Shown here in pieces: positions 1-5,282 of a stretch of 13,647 nt of DNA (within the stretch, counting starts at the first letter, position 1; the number at the start of each line of letters is the position of its first letter). Source of the DNA: Dechloromonas sp. (GTDB lineage: Bacteria > Pseudomonadota > Gammaproteobacteria > Burkholderiales > Rhodocyclaceae). The notes under the pieces were generated by a model. The model did no database searches. It was not told the origin of the DNA and saw only the letters and a program-made list of their open reading frames with translations. Both the position numbers and the translations under genes were made by a program. The stretch is from positions 1 to 13,647 of the forward strand of contig JAFLDQ010000089.1 of the NCBI GenBank assembly GCA_017302355.1. Reading direction: 5' to 3'.

Positions 1-581
1 TCGGCAAGGAACATGGGTGGTACAAGGTCGGCCCGCTCGCCCGCGTGCAGAACTGCGACCAGATTTCGACGCCCTTCGCCGAACACGAGCGCCGGGAATT
101 CGTCGATTACGCCGGCGGATCGCCGATGCACGCGCCGCTCGCCTACCACTGGACGCGGATGATCGAGATGCTGCATGCCGCAGAAGTGATCAAGGATCTG
201 CTGCACGACGATGACCTGCTCGGTGACAACCTGATGGTCAGCGGCGAGCGCCAGATGGAAGGCGTCGGCGTCATTGAGGCGCCGCGCGGCACGCTGTTTC
301 ACCATTATCAGGTCGATGAAAACGACCTGATCACGATGGCCAACCTGATCGTCTCGACGACCAACAACAACCAGGCGATGAACGAGGCCGTGCGCCACGT
401 CGCGCGCCGCTACCTGCACGGCCGCGAGGTCACGGAAGGGCTGCTCAACCACATCGAGGTGGCGATCCGCGCCTTCGACCCCTGCCTCTCGTGCGCGACG
501 CACGCGCTCGGCAAGATGCCGCTGGCCGTCGAGCTGGTCGATCCCGAAGGCCAGCCGATTCACGAGCTTCGCCGCTCGTGA
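1..581 (+). CDS. hoxH: NAD-reducing [NiFe] hydrogenase large subunit HoxH, C-terminal part
   Basis: Only the 3' end (about 192 codons, first full codon at 3) lies in the window. HoxH carries the Ni-Fe active site of the cytoplasmic bidirectional hydrogenase that couples H2 oxidation to NAD+ reduction. The decisive motif is DPCLSCATH near the end (nt about 477-503), the C-terminal CxxC pair that ligates nickel and iron. After ATH there is a 25-residue tail beginning ALGKMPL, the extension that the maturation endopeptidase removes in this family. Upstream, segments such as GPLARVQNCDQ and the MxEAPRGTLFHHY-like IEAPRGTLFHHY are typical of soluble NAD-linked hydrogenases. The stop codon overlaps the start of hoxW, so the two are translationally coupled. 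The remaining hox genes would lie to the left of the window. Identification is firm; the exact subgroup is inferred. Confidence 0.93.
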   Translation, partial: GKEHGWYKVGPLARVQNCDQISTPFAEHERREFVDYAGGSPMHAPLAYHWTRMIEMLHAAEVIKDLLHDDDLLGDNLMVSGERQMEGVGVIEAPRGTLFHHYQVDENDLITMANLIVSTTNNNQAMNEAVRHVARRYLHGREVTEGLLNHIEVAIRAFDPCLSCATHALGKMPLAVELVDPEGQPIHELRRS

Positions 582-1057
582 CCGCGCCGCTCGTCGTCTT
601 CGCAGTCGGCAATCCCAGTCGCGGCGACGACGCGATCGGGCCGGTCATCTGCGGTCGACTGGCAAAATGGCTCGAAAATGAAAAACTCGTCGACCGTGTC
701 GAGTTGATCGAAGACTTCCAACTCAACATCGAACATGCCCTCGACCTGCGGAACAGGGAACTAGCGCTGTTCATCGACGCCGGCGAAAAAACCCCGGCGC
801 CCTTCGTTTTCGCGCAAATCCACCCGTCGACCGCAATCAGCCACACCACCCACGCCCTGCCGCCCGAAGCCGTGCTGCAGGTCTATCGCCAGATGGAAGG
901 CCGGGAGCCGCCGCCGGCCTTCGTGTTGTGCGTGCGCGGCGAAGGGTTCGAATTGGGCGCGGAAATGACGCAGGCGGCGCAGGGTGGGATCGCTGCAGCG
1001 ATGGTTTTGCTGGAGCGGCTGATCTTGAAACCGAGCCTGGCGGATTGGTGCGCGTAG
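578..1057 (+). CDS. hoxW: Hydrogenase maturation protease HoxW
   Basis: A 159-residue endopeptidase of the HyaD/HycI/HoxW family, which clips the C-terminal tail of the nickel-loaded large subunit. Residues 11-18 read GNPSRGDD, the family N-terminal motif with an acidic nickel ligand. A second acidic ligand is in FIDA (D67), and the histidine is in the SHTTHALPP block (about H89/H92), so all three metal-binding positions are present. An in-frame ATG further upstream (491) exists, but the protein-like sequence starts at the GTG at 578, whose last bases share the hoxH stop (GTGA). The substrate is presumably the adjacent HoxH, cleaved after ATH. The frame ends at 1057; accessory DNA begins directly after it, making this the last visible gene of the hox cluster. 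Confidence 0.92.
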   Translation: MTAPLVVFAVGNPSRGDDAIGPVICGRLAKWLENEKLVDRVELIEDFQLNIEHALDLRNRELALFIDAGEKTPAPFVFAQIHPSTAISHTTHALPPEAVLQVYRQMEGREPPPAFVLCVRGEGFELGAEMTQAAQGGIAAAMVLLERLILKPSLADWCA

Positions 1058-1241
1058 AGTCCTGTTTCAGAAGTTGATGGTTGTTCAAGGCTTGGCAATG
1101 CGCGCTATTCGGCCTTAACGGTCGTTGGCATCCGGCGTTTTGTCCGGCAGCAATGCGCCAGTCACCTGCCGTTCAGTCGTAGGCCGAGGTCAATTACTGC
1201 TTTCCACTTCGGGCTACAGCCGGACGACCCTAAGCGGAACC
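1058..1241. other. Non-coding relic between hoxW and the IS scrap
   Basis: No convincing gene on either strand. A plus-strand frame is open from 1125 into the transposase fragment, but its first 39 codons do not resemble a transposase. The stretch contains TCGGCCT at 1109-1115 and its complement AGGCCGA at 1181-1187, plus smaller complementary words (CCGGC/GCCGG), so it could fold weakly. It has the look of a decayed insertion or an interspersed intergenic repeat, which cannot be settled from one copy. Confidence 0.4.
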
Positions 1242-1376
1242 CGCGAGCAGGCCAAGCGCGAGATCACCGAATACATCGAGATCTTCTACAACCGCATCCG
1301 AAAGCAGGCTCGCCCCGGCCATCTGTCGCCCGCCGCTTTCAGTCAGCAATACCATGCAATGCAGATGGCCGCTTAA
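1242..1376 (+). pseudogene. IS3-family transposase (OrfB), C-terminal scrap
   Basis: About 44 codons that match the end of IS3-family integrase/transposases: REQAKREITEYIEIFYNR, then RKQARPGHLSPAAFSQQ and a TAA stop. In complete proteins this follows the final catalytic glutamate of the DDE domain; the EITEYIEIFYN helix and the LSPAAF motif are highly characteristic. Everything upstream of the REQ residues is unrelated in this frame, so the DDE core and orfA are gone and no terminal inverted repeats could be recognised. It is therefore an immobile remnant. It sits at the boundary between the hox cluster and the accessory segment, consistent with an old insertion or recombination point. Confidence 0.8.
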
Positions 1377-1450
1377 CCCGTTGGACTCTACGATTTGCAA
1401 CCGACCTCACCCAGATAGATACACGATTCCGTGGATCTCAGTCATCCCAA

Positions 1451-1465
1451 TTTGCCGTAGGCAAA
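1451..1465. repeat. Short perfect hairpin TTTGCC-gta-GGCAAA
   Basis: Six-base arms and a three-base loop, in the gene-free stretch 1377-1588. It lies just beyond the larger inverted repeat when read from the minus-strand operon. It could be part of a termination region or an insertion-element end. No U-tract follows on either strand. Confidence 0.4.
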
Positions 1466-1470
1466 CGACG

Positions 1471-1512
1471 AAGAGCCATTTTAATCCTTACGCTCCGCGC
1501 GTAATGGCTCTT
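1471..1512. repeat. 10-bp perfect inverted repeat with nested alternative hairpin
   Basis: AAGAGCCATT at 1471-1480 is exactly complementary to AATGGCTCTT at 1503-1512. Inside it, TTACGC (1488-1493) and GCGTAA (1499-1504) form a competing six-base stem that shares two bases with the outer right arm. It lies about 77 bp past the stop of the minus-strand lipoprotein gene, where a transcript end would be expected, but neither strand shows a run of T after the stem. It could be a factor-dependent terminator, a processing site, or a recombination/insertion scar. The remainder of 1377-1588 shows no gene. Confidence 0.5.
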
Positions 1513-1588
1513 ACCATTGCAATTGCGGACGCAGTACGACCGTCACGAGAACGCGCGCACAGGCGAGGACACCACTCGCGACTCAGAC

Positions 1589-1948
1589 TCACTTTAGCTT
1601 GTCAAACGCGATGTCGCTTCCGATTATCGGCACTCGAAAATGAATCCGTTCCGAATTCTCGACCTTGAATGCCAGTGCAACTCCTGCGAAACCGCTGAGT
1701 TCCAGATCGATTTCGTCGCCCTCAGCCTTAATTGCGGAAAGCTGAAAGCGCTGGAAAGGCATGCCGTCTGGATTCAGGAGCACCAACTCGTTTCTAGTCA
1801 CCTCGATGTTGGGTGCCAAAGGAATCTTCAAACCCTCGAAAGGATAGCTCTCTGCCTTCCATTTCCCCAATATCACTGTTGGATCAGGGCGACTGCAGCC
1901 ACTGCCCCAAGCGACCAACACCATGACCAGAAACAGACCGATGCGCAT
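1589..1948 (-). CDS. Small putative lipoprotein of unknown function
   Basis: A 119-residue protein with a short positively charged N-terminus, a hydrophobic stretch (GLFLVMVLVAW) and then GSGC with Cys18, a plausible though not ideal lipoprotein cleavage site (Gly rather than Leu at -3). The mature part opens with PTVILGKWKAES, reminiscent of lipocalin-like domains where a G-x-W motif starts a beta barrel, and is rich in alternating hydrophobic/charged beta-strand pattern. I do not recognise a named family. It starts 11 bp after the zinc-ribbon/TPR gene and is the last gene of the minus-strand operon, so it probably works at the envelope with that membrane protein. Base composition is noticeably less GC-rich than the flanking hox and exporter genes. 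Confidence 0.7.
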   Translation of the reverse strand: MRIGLFLVMVLVAWGSGCSRPDPTVILGKWKAESYPFEGLKIPLAPNIEVTRNELVLLNPDGMPFQRFQLSAIKAEGDEIDLELSGFAGVALAFKVENSERIHFRVPIIGSDIAFDKLK

Positions 1949-1959
1949 ACTCGTTTTGC

Positions 1960-2721
1960 CTATCTTCTGTACTTGGCAACCAAGGCGGAAAACCGCGGAT
2001 CTTTCCGGAGCGACGACAAGTCCTGATCCTGCTCCATCTTGTCGTAATAGGGGAAACCGGCCTGGAAGCTCGACTCGAAGTATCGAAGAGCGTCTTCCTT
2101 TTTGTTGCTGCGCAGCTTGATGACGGCAAGATTGTAGTAAGCCAAGGAGCTCTTTGGATCCTGCTTCAGCGCAGATTGCAGATCGTCCTCCGCCTCGGCC
2201 AACTTGCTCTGCGCGATCTTGGCAACGGCAGATTTGATCAGCTCATTGGCGGCCGCCTTGGATGCACTGGCCTCGGCTTCAGCAGCCTTGTTCTTAAGGA
2301 GCGCCTCGTCGGCGGCCTTCTTCAAGGTGATAGTATCGTTTTCGCTTGGCGCGAGCCCGGCGGGAGGTTTGATTTCGGCCGCAGCGACCGATGGAGCTTT
2401 AGCATCGCCGGCGGGAACGCCCGCCGCCGCCGTGGAAGACGAAGGCAGAGGTTGCAGGACAACCGGGGCATTCATCTTCTGGTACCCCCAATACCCCCCT
2501 CCCAGCAAGGCCAGTGAAAAGACTGCGGCGGCGATCTTTACCGGTTTTCCGCCCCCGCGCTCCGCGACCGTTTCGGCCTCGACGCTACTGTCGCCAGACT
2601 GCGACTTGAGTGGCGCACTGCAGACCGGGCACTTCGGTTCGACCGCAGAGGCCAACTCGATCGGCTTGCCGGTGTCTGCGCTGGCACAGTTGGAATAATT
2701 CTCGCATTTGTAGATGGGCAT
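1960..2721 (-). CDS. Zinc-ribbon, single-TM, Ala-rich/TPR membrane protein
   Basis: A 253-residue modular protein of no named family. Residues 6-34 hold four cysteines, C6-x5-C12 and C31-x2-C34 (KCPVCSAPL), a likely zinc ribbon. Residues 61-80 (VKIAAAVFSLALLGGGYWGY) are one transmembrane helix, placing the ribbon in the cytoplasm and the rest outside. A Pro/Ala/Ser linker (about 85-120) leads to an Ala/Lys/Glu helical stretch, likely coiled coil. A TPR-like repeat follows (EAEDDLQSALKQDP, then AYYNLAVIKLRSNKKEDALRYFESSF), and the protein ends in a short tail (DPRFSALVAKYRR) often seen after TPRs. AAAGGAG stands about 9 bases before the ATG, supporting this start. It lies between the broken tubulin-like gene and a lipoprotein on the same strand. 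It could anchor a cytoplasmic partner to the membrane; this role is inference. Confidence 0.78.
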   Translation of the reverse strand: MPIYKCENYSNCASADTGKPIELASAVEPKCPVCSAPLKSQSGDSSVEAETVAERGGGKPVKIAAAVFSLALLGGGYWGYQKMNAPVVLQPLPSSSTAAAGVPAGDAKAPSVAAAEIKPPAGLAPSENDTITLKKAADEALLKNKAAEAEASASKAAANELIKSAVAKIAQSKLAEAEDDLQSALKQDPKSSLAYYNLAVIKLRSNKKEDALRYFESSFQAGFPYYDKMEQDQDLSSLRKDPRFSALVAKYRR

Positions 2722-2742
2722 CTTGTAGCTCCTTTAGTTTTG

Positions 2743-3461
2743 TTAGTCCAATTGAGATTCGGGAATTCCGACAATGCCGCAAATCGGCGACCTCATTCCG
2801 GAAACCAGGACGTATTCGGGCGCGAGATCGTTCTCGCCGTTCCGAGAGTAGACATCCATCGCATATTCAAAATACAAGGCCATCAGCTCCTTCTTCTTCG
2901 CGATATGGGTATAGCCTGATTCGAGGGTCCTGGACACTTCCTTGTTGATGATCTCTTGGATGTCGGATTTCTGCTTCGTATTGAGCAAACCCGCAAAATT
3001 TCCTCCGCTGTCGATCTCCAGAGGCTTCGAAGTCGGTAGGCCTTCACGAACGTCGCGACGTTCTGCGCGAAAACCAGCCGGCCCAGCTTGCGCTTTTGCG
3101 CCGCGCCGGCGGTTGTCGGCGAGACGAAGTCGAAGACCGAAGTCGGCTTGATCCAGCCTTTCAAGCCGGGATAGGACGCCGGATCTTCGAGCACCGGGCG
3201 AACCGCGCCGGATTTATTGACGATGATCTGGCTTCTTTCCAGTTGGATATCCCGTCCCAAGACCGACCAGAGACTATCCTTGTCCAATTCGTCGGTCGAG
3301 GTGTCGACATACAGAAATTCGAAGCGCGCGTCGTTCTGCTCATAGTTAAGGGCGCCGTTGCTGACGAATATTTTTCTGATTTCGCGGATGACTTTCCCGC
3401 CGCTACCGCCCAAGCCACCATTCATTACCTTCCCTGGCTGAACGGCAGGTAACCTGCTCAT
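2743..3461 (-). pseudogene. Tubulin-like protein gene with internal deletion and frame change
   Basis: The first frame (3461 down to about 3040) encodes an N-terminal nucleotide-binding start: beta strand, GGLGGSGGKVIREIR (motif at residues 15-22) and a conserved-looking FLYVDTS strand, as in bacterial tubulin-like proteins (Tubulin_2 type). After about residue 145 (RLVFAQNVATFVKAY) it turns Arg/Ser-rich and stops at 2883. In the next frame, from about 3045, a different well-formed protein tail begins (LPTSKPLEIDSGGNFAGLL). It continues to 2743 with a hydrophilic helical segment and ends IPESQLD. Family members are usually far longer (around a thousand residues, from memory), and the tubulin signature loop (GGGTGSG type) is missing from both parts. 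The simplest reading is deletion of the middle with an out-of-frame join near 3030-3050. Start choice is uncertain: ATG at 3461 retains the first strand, while an ATG at 3425 follows GGGAAGG closely. Two short independent genes are the alternative. Confidence 0.65.
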
Positions 3462-3495
3462 TGCTGCCCGACTTCAGGCAGTTGCCCAAGGTCGG

Positions 3496-3507
3496 CTTCG
3501 GCCGAAG
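3496..3507. repeat. 12-bp perfect palindrome CTTCGGCCGAAG
   Basis: Lies in the divergent region between the tubulin-like gene and the toxin-antitoxin pair, 35 bases upstream of the former. It may be a regulator site for either operon; nothing else identifies it. Confidence 0.35.
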
Positions 3508-3516
3508 ACTTGCCCT

Positions 3517-3546
3517 ACCACTCTTGTGGTGTTACCTTGGTGACAC
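3517..3546 (+). promoter_or_regulatory. Putative antitoxin operator (adjacent inverted repeats)
   Basis: Two abutting symmetric elements: ACCAC-tctt-GTGGT (3517-3530) and GTGTTACC-tt-GGTGACAC (3529-3546, one mismatch). They end 19 bases before the antitoxin start codon, where RHH antitoxins normally bind to repress their own operon. A weak promoter could be TTGCCC at 3510-3515 with the -10 inside the second repeat. Function is inferred from position and symmetry. Confidence 0.5.
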
Positions 3547-3565
3547 TCGTGCAAGGGGTGTACCG

Positions 3566-3850
3566 ATGGCCACAACTTCTTTGAAGCTTCCCGATGATCT
3601 GAAACAGCGCGCCGCCAAGGCTGCCCATGAGTTGGGTGTATCGCCGCATGCGTTTATGGTGTCCGCCATTGAACAGGCCGCGCACTCAACGGAGCAGCGA
3701 CTGCGATTCATTGCCGAGGCCAAAGCAGCCAGGGAAGAAATGATTGACACGGGCAAAGGTCTGGATGCCGATGAGGTTCATGCTTTTCTGAATGCCAAGG
3801 TTTCGGGAAGCGAGTTCGCGAAGCCCAGCGCGCGCTCATGGCGCGGCTGA
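3566..3850 (+). CDS. ParD/RHH-type antitoxin
   Basis: A 94-residue protein beginning MATTSLKLPDDLKQRAAKAA, the beta strand plus two helices of a ribbon-helix-helix DNA-binding domain (about residues 3-45). A charged C-terminal half would wrap the toxin. The open frame extends upstream to 3461, but the ATG at 3566 is chosen because AAGGGG (3552-3557) sits at the right distance and the RHH strand begins immediately. It overlaps the toxin gene by 13 bases, the usual coupling in type II systems. It neutralises the toxin and, with it, probably represses the operon through the inverted repeats just upstream. Single-domain antitoxins of this kind are hard to assign to a named subfamily by eye, so no symbol is given. 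Confidence 0.85.
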   Translation: MATTSLKLPDDLKQRAAKAAHELGVSPHAFMVSAIEQAAHSTEQRLRFIAEAKAAREEMIDTGKGLDADEVHAFLNAKVSGSEFAKPSARSWRG

Positions 3851-4131
3851 TCTATTCTGCCCGCGCATTCGATGATCTTGATCGACTCACTGACTTTCTG
3901 ATTGACACTGATCCGCTGGCCGCCAGTGAGACCGTTGAATTGATCGCTGAGGCGGTGACCATCTTGAAGCGCCATCACCTGATCGGTCGCCCTGTCGAAG
4001 ACGGCATTCGTGAGTTGGTCATTTCCCGTGGAAAGACAGGCTATATAGCGCTCTACAGCTACGAAGCGGAACATGACGCGGTCTTGATTTTGGCGATCCG
4101 GCACCAGCGAGAGTCGGGTTTCGCACATTAG
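3838..4131 (+). CDS. ParE/RelE-superfamily toxin
   Basis: A 97-residue protein with the ParE-like layout. It opens with a beta strand (RLIYSARAFDDLDRLTDFL) running into a helical hairpin with the LAASETVELIAEAV helix. A central segment follows (HHLIGRPVEDGIRELVISRG) and then the C-terminal sheet (GYIALYSYE, DAVLILAIRHQRESGF). The RELVISRG and LAIRHQRE blocks are characteristic of ParE toxins, which poison DNA gyrase, while RelE relatives cut mRNA; the target here is inferred. The gene is intact and overlaps its antitoxin, so the pair may be active. It sits beside a decayed operon and a transposase scrap, as is common for mobile or addictive modules. Confidence 0.86.
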   Translation: MARLIYSARAFDDLDRLTDFLIDTDPLAASETVELIAEAVTILKRHHLIGRPVEDGIRELVISRGKTGYIALYSYEAEHDAVLILAIRHQRESGFAH

Positions 4132-4237
4132 CCGCAGCAAATGATGGTAGCTGCCGCCATGCTTCCAGCCCTCAAAGCAGCACCGGATCAACCCCCATAA
4201 ACTTGATCCACCGCAACCCGCCCCGGATTGCCGGGTC

Positions 4238-4243
4238 TATAAT
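4238..4243 (+). promoter_or_regulatory. Perfect -10 box (TATAAT) of the exporter operon
   Basis: Consensus TATAAT 46 bases before the start codon at 4290. No good -35 is visible at 16-18 bp spacing (around 4214-4221 the DNA is AACCCG-like), so the promoter may depend on other contacts. Transcription would begin near 4250, immediately upstream of the TetR-like operator. Confidence 0.55.
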
Positions 4244-4256
4244 TCCTCCTGAGTAA

Positions 4257-4286
4257 TGACCAATCGGTCAGTAACCAATCGGGTGA
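4257..4286 (+). promoter_or_regulatory. Tandem TetR-type operator
   Basis: TGACCAATCGGTCA at 4257-4270 has perfect five-base arms (TGACC/GGTCA). A related, less symmetric copy TAACCAATCGGGTGA follows at 4272-4286, giving the word ACCAATCGG twice, 15 bases apart. Placement just after the -10 box and within the leader fits repression by blocking transcription. TetR-family regulators commonly control this exporter type (CecR on the related E. coli ybhG operon). No regulator gene is in the window. Confidence 0.6.
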
Positions 4287-4289
4287 TGT

Positions 4290-5276
4290 ATGGACAGCGG
4301 GCGTTTGCGGAAGGTTTTGATTTTTAGCCTTTTTCTGGTGTTGACCGCAACAGGCGGGTATTTCCTCTATCAGCAGCGTCCGGCCGGCTTGCCGGCGGGG
4401 TTGGCGTCCGGGAACGGGCGGCTGGAGGCGACCGAGGTGGATGTGGCGACCAAGATTGCCGGGCGGCTGGCGGAGTTGGGGCCGCACGAGGGCGACATGG
4501 TCGAGGCGGGGGCGGTGGTGGCGCGGCTGGATGCCGACGACTTGCGCGCCCAGTTGCGGGAGCAGGAGGCGAAGGTGGCGCAGGCGCGGAAGGCCGTCGA
4601 TGAAACGCGGGCCGGGGTGCGCAAGTCGCAGACCGATGTGGCGCTGGCCGGCAAGACGCTGAAGCGCTCCGAGAGCCTGGTCGACAAGGGGTTCATCAGC
4701 CGCAGCAAGCTGGACACGGATCAGACCGGCATGGAGGGCGCGATGGCCGGCCTGGCGCAGGCGCAGAGCAGGGTGGCGGAAGCGGATGCGGCGGTGGCGG
4801 CGGCCGTGGCGAAGGCGGAGAGCCTGCAGGCGACGGTGAACGATACCGCCCTCAAGGCGCCGGCTTCCGGGCGTGTCCTCTACCGGCTGGCCGAGCCGGG
4901 CGAGGTGCTGGCGGCCGGCGGCAAGGCGCTGACCCTGGTCGACCTTTCCGACATGTACATGACCATCTATCTGCCGACCGACCAGGCCGGGCAGGTGGCC
5001 TTGGGCAGCGAGGCGCGCATCGTGCTCGACGCTCTGCCGGGACAGCCGATCCCGGCGGTCGTCAGCTTCGTCGCCGCGAAGGCGCAATTCACGCCGCGCG
5101 AGGTCGAGACTCGCAGCGAGCGGGAAAAGCTGATGTTCCGCGTCAAGGTCAAGCCCGACCCCGCCTGGCTGAAGGAACATCGCGATCTGGCCAAGGGCGG
5201 CATGCCGGGCGTCGCCTACGTGCGGCTCGATGCCGGCGCGCCGTGGCCGGCCAACCTGCGGATCGCGGCGAGGTAA
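4290..5276 (+). CDS. HlyD-family membrane-fusion protein (YhiI/YbhG-like)
   Basis: A 328-residue periplasmic adaptor of an ABC exporter. Residues about 8-26 are an uncleaved membrane anchor. GNGRLEATEVDVATKIAGRL (from about 41) opens the split biotinyl-lipoyl-like domain. Residues about 75-185 are an Ala/Glu/Gln/Arg-rich coiled-coil hairpin (KSQTDVALAGKTL, SRSKLDTDQ). LKAPASGRVLYRLAEPGEV returns to the lipoyl half, followed by a beta-barrel domain with the FTPREVETRSEREKLMFRVKV block typical of YhiI/YbhG relatives. It bridges the inner-membrane permease and an outer-membrane channel such as TolC. The ATG at 4290 has only a weak GGGTG ribosome site. It is first in a tight operon, 6 bp ahead of the ATPase gene. 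Substrate unknown; drugs or hydrophobic compounds are plausible for this family. Confidence 0.9.
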   Translation: MDSGRLRKVLIFSLFLVLTATGGYFLYQQRPAGLPAGLASGNGRLEATEVDVATKIAGRLAELGPHEGDMVEAGAVVARLDADDLRAQLREQEAKVAQARKAVDETRAGVRKSQTDVALAGKTLKRSESLVDKGFISRSKLDTDQTGMEGAMAGLAQAQSRVAEADAAVAAAVAKAESLQATVNDTALKAPASGRVLYRLAEPGEVLAAGGKALTLVDLSDMYMTIYLPTDQAGQVALGSEARIVLDALPGQPIPAVVSFVAAKAQFTPREVETRSEREKLMFRVKVKPDPAWLKEHRDLAKGGMPGVAYVRLDAGAPWPANLRIAAR

Positions 5277-5282
5277 GCCGGC

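Noticed and set aside
3000..3060. Programmed ribosomal frameshift in the tubulin-like gene
   Set aside because: No slippery heptamer or downstream pseudoknot seen, and the protein would still lack its central GTP-binding loop; deletion plus frame change explains it better.
3778..4191. 137-codon minus-strand frame over the toxin gene
   Set aside because: The overlapping plus-strand ParE-like sequence is well conserved in pattern; the antisense frame has none.
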